The notes beneath the pieces are model-generated. The model was given only the letters and a program-made list of their open reading frames with translations. It did no database searches and had not been told where the DNA came from. DNA of 64,000 nucleotides from Clostridiaceae bacterium (lineage in GTDB: Bacteria; Bacillota; Clostridia; Lachnospirales; Lachnospiraceae), in contig JAGZXV010000004.1 in NCBI GenBank assembly GCA_018378255.1, positions 1 through 64,000 on the forward strand. The letters are read 5' to 3'. The translations under genes were made by a program, and so were the position numbers. Shown here one piece after another: positions 56,346-63,510 of this stretch (its first letter is position 1; the number at the start of each line of letters is the position of its first letter).

Positions 56346-56408
56346 CCTTTTTTACATCAAACGTGAAGGCATTTTCAAAAATGCCTTCACGTTTGATGTA
56401 AAAAAAGG
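56346..56408. repeat. REP-like palindrome, copy 5
   Basis: The most perfect copy: arms CCTTTTTTACATCAAACGTG... and their complement (one base of the T-run differs) flank ATTTTCAAAAAT. It lies 24 bases after the thrC stop. The poly-T/poly-A ends make it a good terminator in both directions. Confidence 0.88.
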
Positions 56409-56431
56409 CTGATATGTTAAATCACGTCACA

Positions 56432-57919
56432 CTACAACCCAAGAATCCCCGCCACGGTATCTTCCATCTGGTCAACATCACATTCTTTTGTATGCAAAAC
56501 CTTGGCATTGCGTATCTCTTCCACAGCTTTTGGAATCGGCACGCCGGATGCTCTGCTGAGTTCATCAATTAAAGAAAACTCGTCCTGTCCGCTCTGGTCG
56601 CCGAATATGGCATCCATCACACTGCGTGAAAACTTATACGGACTTGCCGTAGACGCGATCACAGTCTTAGCCCGGTCCGCAGTCTCTTTACGGTATTTGT
56701 CATAGACGGCTGCCGCCACACCTGTATGGGTATCGATCATATAATCGGTATCATTATACAGTTTTTTAATGGTTGCCGCATTCTCCTGCTGTGTAGCATA
56801 GTTGCCCCAGAAGTCCGTCAGCTTCTCTTTCATGGATTCCGTGATCGTATAACTGCCGGTTGAAGTGAGTTCTCCCATCAATTCCGCTGTTTTAGCTCCA
56901 TCACAGCCAGTGCTCAGATAAATGAGGCGCTCTAAGTTGCTGGAAATCAAAATATCCATGGATGGCGAATTGGTCAGTATGAATTCCCTCTTTTTATCGT
57001 AGGTTCCGGTTGTGAAGAAATCATACAATACTTTATTGTCATTGGAGGCACAGATCAGGGTCTTCACAGGAATACCCATCTGTTTTGCGAAGTACGCAGC
57101 CAAAATGTTACCGAAATTGCCGGTTGGAACCACAACGTTGATTCTCTCGCCATTTTTAATCTCCGCATTGGCGACCAACTGTGCATATGCATATACATAA
57201 TAAACGATCTGCGGCACCAGTCTTCCTATATTAATGGAGTTGGCAGAAGAGAGCTGATAGCCCTTTGCAGCTAATTTCTCCTCAAATGCCTTATCGCCAA
57301 AAATCTTTTTAACGCCTGTCTGGGCATCGTCAAAGTTGCCATGAATGGCCACAACGCTGGTATTGTCCCCCTTCTGGGTTACCATCTGAAGCTCCTGTAC
57401 CTTGCTGACTCCATCTTTCGGGTAAAATACAATGATTCTGGTTCCTTCTACATCTGCGAATCCTGCCATAGCCGCTTTTCCGGTATCCCCTGAGGTGGCT
57501 GTCAGTATAACGATTTCATTATCCACATGATTCTTTTTAGCCGCTGTTGTCATTAAATATGGCAGAATCGAAAGTGCCATATCCTTAAACGCGATGGTGC
57601 TTCCATGGAATAATTCCAGGAAATACGCTCCGTCCGCTTTTACCAGCGGAGCAATTGCTTCTGTATCAAATTTACTGTCATAAGCATGTGTAATGCAGTT
57701 TTTCAACTCCTCTTCCGTAAAATCAGTCAGAAAAAGCTTCATCACTTCATAAGCTACTTCCTGGTATGTCATTCCAGCAAGTTTATTAACCGGTACATCC
57801 AGCTGCGGGATTGATTCCGGCATATATAAGCCTCCATCTCTGGCCAGGCCGTTCAGAATTGCCTGGGATGCCGTTACATTATTCTCACCCCCGCGAGTGC
57901 TCTTATATAACAGGTTCAT
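56432..57919 (-). CDS. thrC: Threonine synthase
   Basis: 495 residues, full-length ThrC of the long type. YKSTRGGENNVTASQAILNG at the N-terminus, FHGSTIAFKDMALSIL with the PLP lysine, TATSGDTGKAAMAGF for the phosphate pocket and PTGNFGNILAAYFAKQMG. It converts O-phosphohomoserine to threonine. It starts at ATG 57919 after AAAGGAACC and has a promoter-like sequence 43 bases upstream. No T-box or attenuator hairpin is seen in the short leader. Confidence 0.96.
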   Translation of the reverse strand: MNLLYKSTRGGENNVTASQAILNGLARDGGLYMPESIPQLDVPVNKLAGMTYQEVAYEVMKLFLTDFTEEELKNCITHAYDSKFDTEAIAPLVKADGAYFLELFHGSTIAFKDMALSILPYLMTTAAKKNHVDNEIVILTATSGDTGKAAMAGFADVEGTRIIVFYPKDGVSKVQELQMVTQKGDNTSVVAIHGNFDDAQTGVKKIFGDKAFEEKLAAKGYQLSSANSINIGRLVPQIVYYVYAYAQLVANAEIKNGERINVVVPTGNFGNILAAYFAKQMGIPVKTLICASNDNKVLYDFFTTGTYDKKREFILTNSPSMDILISSNLERLIYLSTGCDGAKTAELMGELTSTGSYTITESMKEKLTDFWGNYATQQENAATIKKLYNDTDYMIDTHTGVAAAVYDKYRKETADRAKTVIASTASPYKFSRSVMDAIFGDQSGQDEFSLIDELSRASGVPIPKAVEEIRNAKVLHTKECDVDQMEDTVAGILGL

Positions 57920-57961
57920 ATTGTAGGTTCCTTTCTTTTGAAATCATTGTTTAATGGGAAA

Positions 57962-57990
57962 ATTGTAGCACACTTTGCATTCCGGTGCAA
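57962..57990 (-). promoter_or_regulatory. Predicted sigma-A promoter of thrC
   Basis: On the minus strand TTGCAC (57990-57985), 17-base spacer, TACAAT (57967-57962), 43 bases before the ATG at 57919. Confidence 0.7.
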
Positions 57991-58174
57991 CTGTTGAAAA
58001 TGCTTACAGATGATATTAAAATCCAAATTTTGTGTCGATTACAACTAAAAAATCGCAGATACACTCAAAAACATGGGGAAATTCTCTGTATTTTTCTTTG
58101 AGCCCCTTCTAATGCACCCTTGGGGAAATACTGCATATATTATAATAAAGCTGAACTTATTGATGTGAACAAGA

Positions 58175-58429
58175 ATGGTTATCCCATTAACTCAGATAGA
58201 TGTAGGTGAACATGCCCGTGTTGTCTGGATTGCCAGCGAAGACAGCATGGCAACACGGTTAAATGATCTCGGTTTTATTCCCGAAGGGGAAATTGAATGC
58301 GTCCTGAAAGGCGGTTCCAAAGGCATGCGGGCCTATCTGGTCCGTAACGCTGTTATCGGTCTGCGCCTGGAAAATATTCAGGAGATATTTGTTAAAAGAT
58401 TGGAATGCGGGGAATGTTCCCCGGTTTGA
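58175..58429 (+). CDS. feoA: FeoA ferrous iron transport accessory protein
   Basis: 84 residues, SH3-like FeoA fold: LTQIDVGEHARVVWI, RLNDLGFIPEGEIECVLKGG and VIGLRLENIQEIFVK are the conserved strands. It assists FeoB at the membrane inner face. The ribosome site is weak; a TATAAT box lies at 58142-58147. In most Clostridia feoA directly precedes feoB. Here a leftward hsp20 gene and two hairpins separate them, with feoB starting at 59396 with its own leader. Confidence 0.9.
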   Translation: MVIPLTQIDVGEHARVVWIASEDSMATRLNDLGFIPEGEIECVLKGGSKGMRAYLVRNAVIGLRLENIQEIFVKRLECGECSPV

Positions 58430-58444
58430 CCTATTATTGAATAG

Positions 58445-58488
58445 ACAAAGCAGCTGACCGGTCCCTGGATGGCCGGCAGCTGCTTTGT
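58445..58488 (+). terminator. Intrinsic terminator of feoA
   Basis: Stem ACAAAGCAGCTG...CCGG / CCGG CAGCTGCTTTGT with a central loop, 15 bases after the feoA stop, followed by AATTTTACTTTAT. feoA therefore appears to be transcribed as a single gene. Confidence 0.85.
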
Positions 58489-58539
58489 AATTTTACTTTA
58501 TACTCCTTTTTTAGATAAATACATTCGTCCCATATAAAA

Positions 58540-58571
58540 ACAGCCCAGCGAAAAGAGCTTCGCCGGGCTGT
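58540..58571 (-). terminator. Intrinsic terminator of hsp20
   Basis: Stem ACAGCCCAGCGAA / TTCGCCGGGCTGT (one mismatch), 77 bases after the hsp20 stop, and on the minus strand followed by TTTTTATAT, a proper T-tract. Confidence 0.82.
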
Positions 58572-58600
58572 TGTCCACGGATGTTGTCCCTATCTTTTAG

Positions 58601-58642
58601 AGTGTGTTTGAAAGATGACGGAAATGAATTTTCAAACACACT
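58601..58642. repeat. Short inverted repeat sharing tips with the 165-bp element
   Basis: AGTGTGTTTGAAA and TTTTCAAACACACT (13-bp stem) flank GATGACGGAAATGAAT. The right part GAATGAATTTTCAAACACAC-like sequence is nearly identical to 55222-55240. It may be an internally deleted copy of the same element. It lies just after the hsp20 stop. Confidence 0.65.
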
Positions 58643-58648
58643 GTAGTA

Positions 58649-59134
58649 CTAGCCTTCAATTGCTATATAATTATTCTCTTCGATCTGGTTTTTCACTTCC
58701 TTAGGAATCGAGAGTTTGAGTATGCCGTCTTCAAACTTGGCGTGAATGTCTTCCTGCCGCACTCCTTCTCCCACATAAAAGCTTCTCGCGCACTGTCCCG
58801 TGTAGCGTTCCCGGCGGATATAATTGCCTTCTTTGTCTTTCTCATCTTTGTTAAGCCCTTTGGATGCGCTGATAGTCAAATAACCATTTTCCAGCTTTGC
58901 AGATACTTCCTCTTTCTTAAATCCGGGCAGGTCAATGTCCAGCTCGTAGGTATTATCGGTTTCTCTGACATCGGTCTTCATCAGTTTTTTCTCGTTCTTG
59001 CCATACAAAGGATTGCGTCTTCCAAAGAAATCTCTGTTGAAATCACGTCTGAATTCTTCACTTAAATCTTTTCCAAACGGGAAATCCATCCATTCATCAA
59101 ACAAGTTTTCTCCAAAAATACTAGGCATCAACAT
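58649..59134 (-). CDS. hsp20: Hsp20 small heat-shock protein
   Basis: 161 residues. The alpha-crystallin domain spans about 50-150: YELDIDLPGFKKEEVSAKLENGYLTI, RRERYTGQCARSFYV and the C-terminal GILKLSIPKE. It holds unfolding proteins during stress. ATG 59134 follows GGAGGA. A near-perfect CIRCE operator overlaps its predicted promoter about 120-155 bases upstream, so HrcA control is expected. It lies between feoA and feoB on the opposite strand. Confidence 0.94.
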   Translation of the reverse strand: MLMPSIFGENLFDEWMDFPFGKDLSEEFRRDFNRDFFGRRNPLYGKNEKKLMKTDVRETDNTYELDIDLPGFKKEEVSAKLENGYLTISASKGLNKDEKDKEGNYIRRERYTGQCARSFYVGEGVRQEDIHAKFEDGILKLSIPKEVKNQIEENNYIAIEG

Positions 59135-59248
59135 AAATCATTCCTCCATTTCATTCGATGCTTTACGCCATCACTTATTTTTGAACTACTTGAATCAATT
59201 CGGGATCATTAAAATCTCTAACAGGTCCTTCTCTTTTGTTCTATCTGT

Positions 59249-59277
59249 AATATAACACATATTTTTAGCACTGTCAA
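59249..59277 (-). promoter_or_regulatory. Sigma-A promoter of hsp20
   Basis: On the minus strand a consensus TTGACA (59277-59272), 17-base spacer, TATATT (59254-59249). Its -35 box lies inside the CIRCE element, the usual place for HrcA repression. Confidence 0.85.
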
Positions 59278-59291
59278 TACGAGAGTGCTAA
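59265..59291. promoter_or_regulatory. CIRCE operator (HrcA-binding site)
   Basis: TTAGCACTG, nine bases, GAGTGCTAA: the CIRCE consensus TTAGCACTC-N9-GAGTGCTAA with one mismatch at the ninth base. It overlaps the hsp20 -35 box. Confidence 0.92.
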
Positions 59292-59395
59292 TTTCACACT
59301 TATTTCACATTTATCCCGGGATTTTACGGTCTGGCAGGCACTACCGGTGTCTTCCTTTCATATGTAACTATTAGGTTATAAATTGGAGGAATTAT

Positions 59396-59503
59396 ATGGA
59401 AGACAATCGCGTGGTAATTGCGTTGGCCGGAAACCCTAATGTGGGGAAAAGCACCATATTTAATGGTTTAACCGGGTTGAGACAGCATACGGGGAGATGT
59501 TAA
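59396..59503 (+). pseudogene. feoB: feoB 5' fragment, interrupted by the serine-recombinase element
   Basis: ATG 59396 follows GGAGGA by 5 bases. The frame reads the start of the FeoB G domain with P-loop GNPNVGKS (residues 12-19) and [11 protein letters not shown], then leaves FeoB similarity at base 59494 and stops at TAA 59501-59503 (35 codons). The missing continuation NWPGKTVASARG begins at 61699. Joining 59396-59493 with 61699-63433 gives one uninterrupted frame of about 610 residues. As it stands, no full FeoB can be made from this copy. Confidence 0.93.
59482..59493. other. attL core
   Basis: ACAGCATACGGG, the left copy of the crossover-region direct repeat, within feoB codons 30-33. 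Confidence 0.88.
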
Positions 59504-59516
59504 TTAGAGGGAAAAC
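59500..59516. repeat. Left inner inverted-repeat arm of the element
   Basis: TTAATTAGAGGGAAAAC matches the complement of 61669-61685 at 16 of 17 positions. In a circularised element the two arms would flank the core as a symmetric attP. Confidence 0.85.
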
Positions 59517-59714
59517 TTAATTAATAATCTCAAAAATGTCATCCACCTGGCAGTCTAAGATCGCACACAGTTTATCAACGGTGCGGGTAGAAATATGTTC
59601 GCCATGCTTAATTCTGGATAGTTGTCCGGGGCTGAAGTTATAATAACGGACTAAACGGTACTGATTAATGCCTTTTTCTTCAAGAGTACGCCATAAAGGT
59701 TCATAGGATACCAA
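59517..59714 (-). CDS. Small XRE-family regulator of the element
   Basis: 65 residues, almost wholly a Cro/C1-type HTH: INQYRLVRYYNFSPGQLSRIKHGEHIS with the usual turn, then TVDKLCAILDCQVDDIFEI. It starts at TTG 59714 with GGAGGTG 5 bases upstream. It is transcribed leftward and its stop touches the left inverted repeat. Such short XRE proteins often control excision or expression in mobile elements. Here it could repress the recombinase gene. Target sites are not evident. Confidence 0.85.
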   Translation of the reverse strand: MVSYEPLWRTLEEKGINQYRLVRYYNFSPGQLSRIKHGEHISTRTVDKLCAILDCQVDDIFEIIN

Positions 59715-60014
59715 ACTATCACCTCCATCATTTGTAAAATTATTTGCAAGAATCTTTAGTAAATTAATTTATAAGATACTGTGTAGCTATATTATAATAT
59801 AATGATCGTAATTATACAAATTATTTTGTATTTTGGGGGCTGGGAACTATTTTGTGGAGCCGGGGGAGCGGTGCCGTTTCATTCACGCTGAAAAGGCTGA
59901 TACCTGGTCCGGTTTCATGGGTGGCTGCTGGGCCGCAGGCTGCGGCTGCGGATGGCTATTATAAGTATGGACTGCTGGTTGGCGGTTTCTGGTTTGGTCT
60001 CCCCTTTTCCGCGC
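59715..60014. other. Gene-free interior of the element
   Basis: The left 110 bases are AT-rich and probably hold the promoter of the XRE gene. The right 190 bases are GC-rich (for example GCCGCAGGCTGCGGC) and code for nothing convincing. A plus-strand open frame (59852-60145) across it looks like a shadow. Confidence 0.5.
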
Positions 60015-60158
60015 TCAGCCGGTATCATCATCCTGCTCTTTCTTTTTTATTTCCTTTACCGTTATATTCACATGTTCCCTGTCCCCAATTATCATTGCGA
60101 TTGTCTGAAAAACTTTCTCTATATCCAATGTGCCGTGCAGGGTAATTTTATCATTCAT
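60015..60158 (-). CDS. 47-residue hypothetical protein of the element
   Basis: ATG 60158 is preceded by AAGGGG 9 bases upstream, with an in-frame stop two codons before it. The product MNDKITLHGTLDIEKVFQTI... ends in KKKEQDDDTG. It is charged, with no membrane helix, and has a plausible sheet-then-helix pattern. It is divergent from the recombinase gene (115 bases apart), which is where recombination directionality factors or small regulators often sit. I do not recognise the family. Confidence 0.62.
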   Translation of the reverse strand: MNDKITLHGTLDIEKVFQTIAMIIGDREHVNITVKEIKKKEQDDDTG

Positions 60159-60272
60159 ACATCATTTCCCCTTTTTGGTAAATTGTATGCATCGGGGGTT
60201 GTACCTGTTGTTTCCTTTTTATCTGTATTTTTTATATCCTCATTTACATACAATCAAAGAGGAGATGATATC

Positions 60273-61664
60273 ATGCCCAAAAAAGAAAATTCAAAACTCA
60301 TCCGGGTCGCAGCTTACAGCAGAGTGTCCTCAGATGAACAGGCTAAGCACGGGGATTCCATGCGGGATCAGGGGGAACGGACCCTGGAATACATAAACAG
60401 CCATCCTGATATGGTACTGGCAGGAGTATTTACCGATGATGGGATTTCAGGTCAGAAATTGGAACGGGACGACTTTCAACGCCTCATGGACGCGGTCAAA
60501 GCGGATGAAATTGATTTGATTATCTTTACAAAATTGGAACGCTGGTTCCGCAGCCTGAGACATTATCTGAATACCCAGGCCATTTTGGAGGAGCACAATG
60601 TATGCTGGACCGCCATTGACCAGCCTTATTTTGACACCAGCACTCCACACGGGCGCGCCTTTGTCGCGCAATCCATGATGTGGGCGGAGCTGGAGGCCCA
60701 AAATGACGGCATCCGCATCACAGATGTATTTAAAAATAAGGTAAAGTATGGAGAAGTGATTACCGGTAAAGTGCCGCGGGGATACAGGATTGAAAATAAG
60801 CATCTGGTTTTTTCTGAAGAAGCGCCGGCCATTTATGACAGCATCCTGTATTTTCTAAAAACCCAATCCCTGAGCGGTACAGTCAAATATATGCACAGCC
60901 GCTACAGCATAACCATGACGCTTGCCAATTTTAAAGAAAGTATTCTGCGCAATTCCAAGTACACAGGGCGGTACAGAGACAATGATACCTATTGTCCGCG
61001 GCTGATATCCGATGATATTTGGAATGAAATACAGAAAATTTTAAATGCAAACAGGAATATAAAGGGGAGCCAAAGGTATCCATACATCTTTTCCGGGCTT
61101 TTAATCTGCGGTGAATGCGGCTGTAAAATGAGCGGCTGTAAAATCAATGTATGCATAAAGCGGAAAAGCGGAAAAGAATACCGTTACAAATATCCTGCTT
61201 ATGAATGCAAACAATACCGTACTAAAAGGGAATGCTTAAACGGAGGGGAAATAAGGGAAAAAGCAATTGAAACGCATTTATTGGAATATATCGTTGAAAA
61301 AATGCGGACTTACACAGCATCATATACAAACCAGAGCAAAAATCCCTTAGATAACCGGATGCAAAAAGCGGCCATTCGTAAAAAAATGGATCGTTTAAAA
61401 GACCTCTATATCGATGGACTGATTCCCATGGACGAATACAAATCTGATCGGGAAAAATATTCGGCGGAACTGGAAAGTCTTCCCGATATTATGGAATCGC
61501 CTGTTGATTTCACAAAGATCAGCCATCTTTTAAACAGTGATTTCGAGGTCATTTATGCTTCGTTTGACAATGAGGAAAAGCGCCGCTTCTGGCGGTCTGT
61601 CGTAAAAGAAATCAGTATTTCAAAAAGTAATAACAGGAAAAGAGAATATAAGATATTTTTATGA
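60273..61664 (+). CDS. Large serine recombinase
   Basis: 463 residues from ATG 60273, with GAGGAG 8 bases upstream. The frame extends upstream to 59952 but those codons have no resolvase features. It has AAYSRVSSDEQAKHG with catalytic Ser19, DDGISGQKLERDDFQRL, and FTKLERWFRSLRHYL, the resolvase-domain arginine motifs. A recombinase domain follows (RGYRIENKHLVF to SKYTGRYRDND), then a zinc ribbon with CGECGCK and paired Cys, and a C-terminal coiled-coil region. It would catalyse integration into and, with a partner factor, excision from feoB. The stop lies 5 bases before the right inverted arm. Confidence 0.95.
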   Translation: MPKKENSKLIRVAAYSRVSSDEQAKHGDSMRDQGERTLEYINSHPDMVLAGVFTDDGISGQKLERDDFQRLMDAVKADEIDLIIFTKLERWFRSLRHYLNTQAILEEHNVCWTAIDQPYFDTSTPHGRAFVAQSMMWAELEAQNDGIRITDVFKNKVKYGEVITGKVPRGYRIENKHLVFSEEAPAIYDSILYFLKTQSLSGTVKYMHSRYSITMTLANFKESILRNSKYTGRYRDNDTYCPRLISDDIWNEIQKILNANRNIKGSQRYPYIFSGLLICGECGCKMSGCKINVCIKRKSGKEYRYKYPAYECKQYRTKRECLNGGEIREKAIETHLLEYIVEKMRTYTASYTNQSKNPLDNRMQKAAIRKKMDRLKDLYIDGLIPMDEYKSDREKYSAELESLPDIMESPVDFTKISHLLNSDFEVIYASFDNEEKRRFWRSVVKEISISKSNNRKREYKIFL

Positions 61665-61668
61665 TTTT

Positions 61669-61685
61669 GTTTTTCCTCTAATTAA
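61669..61685. repeat. Right inner inverted-repeat arm of the element
   Basis: GTTTTTCCTCTAATTAA, complementary to 59500-59516 at 16 of 17 positions, directly inside the right core repeat. Confidence 0.85.
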
Positions 61686-61686
61686 A

Positions 61687-61698
61687 ACAGCATACGGG
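61687..61698. other. attR core
   Basis: ACAGCATACGGG, the right copy of the direct repeat. The feoB frame resumes in it and continues as NWPGKTVASARG. Confidence 0.88.
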
Positions 61699-63433
61699 CA
61701 ACTGGCCTGGAAAAACGGTAGCCTCCGCAAGAGGCACCTTTGATTATGAGGGCCAAAGTTATCTTCTGGTAGATCTGCCAGGTACTTATTCATTATCAGC
61801 ACATTCAGAAGAAGAAGAAATCACCAGAGATTATCTGAGTTCAGGGGATGCGGACATGACTGTGGTCGTCTGTGACGCCACCTGCCTGGAGCGGGGGCTT
61901 CACCTGTTAAAGCAGATTATTTCCCTGGATGAACTGAAAGATACGGGCAAACCGGTCATTTTATGTATCAACCTTTGTGATGAGGCCGGTAAAAAAGGGA
62001 TAGAAATAGATTTTGAGTTGCTGCGTGATGTGATACAACTCCCTGTAGTCTCGTGTTGTGCCCGCTGTCAGAATTCATTGACAGCACTGAAACAAACGAT
62101 CTCGGATGCCGAAGATCAGACCTTTCACTACGAATGTCTGGACTTCTCACCTAAACGTCTGGCCGACGAAGTGGTGGAATATACAAAAGCCGATTACCGC
62201 CGGCGGGAGGAATTCTTAGACAGGATTGTAACCGGGAAGATCAGCGGATTGATTCTGATGGTGGCTCTGCTTTTGGGCGTATTCTGGCTGACTATGACCG
62301 GAGCCAATTACCCTGGAGAGATTTTGTGGAAATGTCTGTTCTATATAGAAGCCCGTTTAGCAGAATGGATGATCTCTATCCACGCTCCTGGCTGGATGAT
62401 CGGTGCATTGGTATATGGGGTCTACAGGGTTCTGGCCTGGGTAGTGGCGGTTATGCTGCCGCCGATGGCTATTTTCTTCCCGCTATTCACTTTACTGGAA
62501 GATCTGGGGTATCTGCCGCGGGTAGCATTCAACATGGATCACGCCTTCCAGAAGTGTAAAGCATGTGGAAAACAATGTCTGACCATGGCCATGGGACTGG
62601 GCTGTAATGCAGCCGGAGTTGTGGGCTGCCGCATCATCGATTCACCCAGAGAACGTTTAATCGCAATCCTGACCAATGCCATGGTACCCTGCAACGGCAG
62701 ATTTCCGACGATTTTCACTCTGATTACTCTTTTCTTTGTGGCTGGAATTCATGACTCTTTCCTCGCGTCACTGGGTTCCGCAGCCATATTAACGATGGCG
62801 ATCGTAGGCGGCGTTTTGGCCACTCTCGGCTGTTCCTGGCTTTTGTCACACACACTTTTAAAAGGAGTTCCTTCCTCTTTCACTTTGGAACTGCCTCCAT
62901 ACCGAAGACCGCAGATCGGAAAAGTGATCGTGCGTTCCATATTCGACAGGACGCTGTTCGTTCTGGGCAGAGCGGTGGCAGTGGCTGCCCCTGCGGGGCT
63001 GGTTATATGGATCCTGGCCAATACGTATGTGGATGGGCAGAGCCTGCTCATCATTTTAACGGGATTTTTCGATCCCCTCGGCAGGCTCATGGGCCTGGAC
63101 GGCGTTATTCTGGCCGCATTTATCCTGGGATTTCCGGCAAATGAAATCGTTCTGCCGATTATTCTGATGGCCTACCTGCAAACCGGCACACTGGTAGAAA
63201 TGACGGATATCGCCGCGCTGAAAGAGCTGTTAATCAGCCATGGGTGGACCTGGGTTACAGCCGTCTGCATGCTCATATTCTGTCTGTTCCACTGGCCTTG
63301 TTCCACCACCTGTCTGACCATCCGTAAAGAAACCGGCTCTTGGAAATGGACTGCAGCAGCCGTATTGCTCCCGACGCTTTTGGGATTCGTCCTCTGCGTT
63401 TTGGTCGCTTCAGTTGCCCGGTTTATATTCTAG
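61688..63433 (+). CDS. feoB: feoB 3' fragment (ferrous iron transporter B, all but its first 29 codons)
   Basis: The frame runs from the right core repeat to TAG at 63433, 581 residues. It contains the remaining G-domain motifs (LLVDLPGTYSLS, G3; LCINLCDEAGKKG, G4-like), and the FeoB membrane core: VMLPPMAIFFPLFTLLEDLGYLPRVAF region, CNAAGVVGCRII, MVPCNGRFPTIF and CSTTCLTIRKE near the end. FeoB uses GTP to import ferrous iron through the cytoplasmic membrane. This fragment lacks its own start; an internal ATG at 61856 could give a 525-residue product without the P-loop, which should be inactive. Excision of the element would restore the gene. No frameshifts or stops were seen elsewhere. Confidence 0.92.
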   Translation, partial: QHTGNWPGKTVASARGTFDYEGQSYLLVDLPGTYSLSAHSEEEEITRDYLSSGDADMTVVVCDATCLERGLHLLKQIISLDELKDTGKPVILCINLCDEAGKKGIEIDFELLRDVIQLPVVSCCARCQNSLTALKQTISDAEDQTFHYECLDFSPKRLADEVVEYTKADYRRREEFLDRIVTGKISGLILMVALLLGVFWLTMTGANYPGEILWKCLFYIEARLAEWMISIHAPGWMIGALVYGVYRVLAWVVAVMLPPMAIFFPLFTLLEDLGYLPRVAFNMDHAFQKCKACGKQCLTMAMGLGCNAAGVVGCRIIDSPRERLIAILTNAMVPCNGRFPTIFTLITLFFVAGIHDSFLASLGSAAILTMAIVGGVLATLGCSWLLSHTLLKGVPSSFTLELPPYRRPQIGKVIVRSIFDRTLFVLGRAVAVAAPAGLVIWILANTYVDGQSLLIILTGFFDPLGRLMGLDGVILAAFILGFPANEIVLPIILMAYLQTGTLVEMTDIAALKELLISHGWTWVTAVCMLIFCLFHWPCSTTCLTIRKETGSWKWTAAAVLLPTLLGFVLCVLVASVARFIF

Positions 63434-63510
63434 GTGTATAATATCTAACAAATACCACAGAGGTTTGAAAATTCCCTCTGAATATCGATAATGCGGAGGC
63501 TCCGATACCA

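Larger units (their letters stand above)
59482..61698. mobile_element. 2.2-kb large-serine-recombinase element inserted in feoB
   Basis: The element is bounded by the 12-bp direct repeat ACAGCATACGGG (59482-59493 and 61687-61698), 2205 bases apart. It carries an XRE regulator, a 47-residue protein and a large serine recombinase. The inner borders are 17-bp inverted repeats. Deleting one repeat copy plus the interior restores the FeoB frame exactly. It is far smaller than phages or ICEs that use such recombinases and has no visible transfer or cargo genes, so it is a minimal integrating element, or a remnant that kept its integrase and ends. Confidence 0.92.

Noticed and set aside
57920..58174. 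T-box or attenuator upstream of thrC
   Set aside because: The leader after the predicted promoter is only about 40 bases and has no specifier loop or terminator hairpin.
59494..59503. Simple frameshift as the cause of the broken feoB
   Set aside because: The continuation is found 2.2 kb away behind an exact 12-bp repeat, with a recombinase between, so insertion explains it better.
59852..60145. A 97-residue plus-strand frame inside the element
   Set aside because: No ribosome site or family-like pattern; it overlaps the better-supported 47-residue gene on the minus strand.
59952..60272. A 107-residue N-terminal extension of the serine recombinase
   Set aside because: Hydrophobic, unrelated sequence before the resolvase domain; ATG 60273 has GAGGAG upstream and starts just before the catalytic motif.
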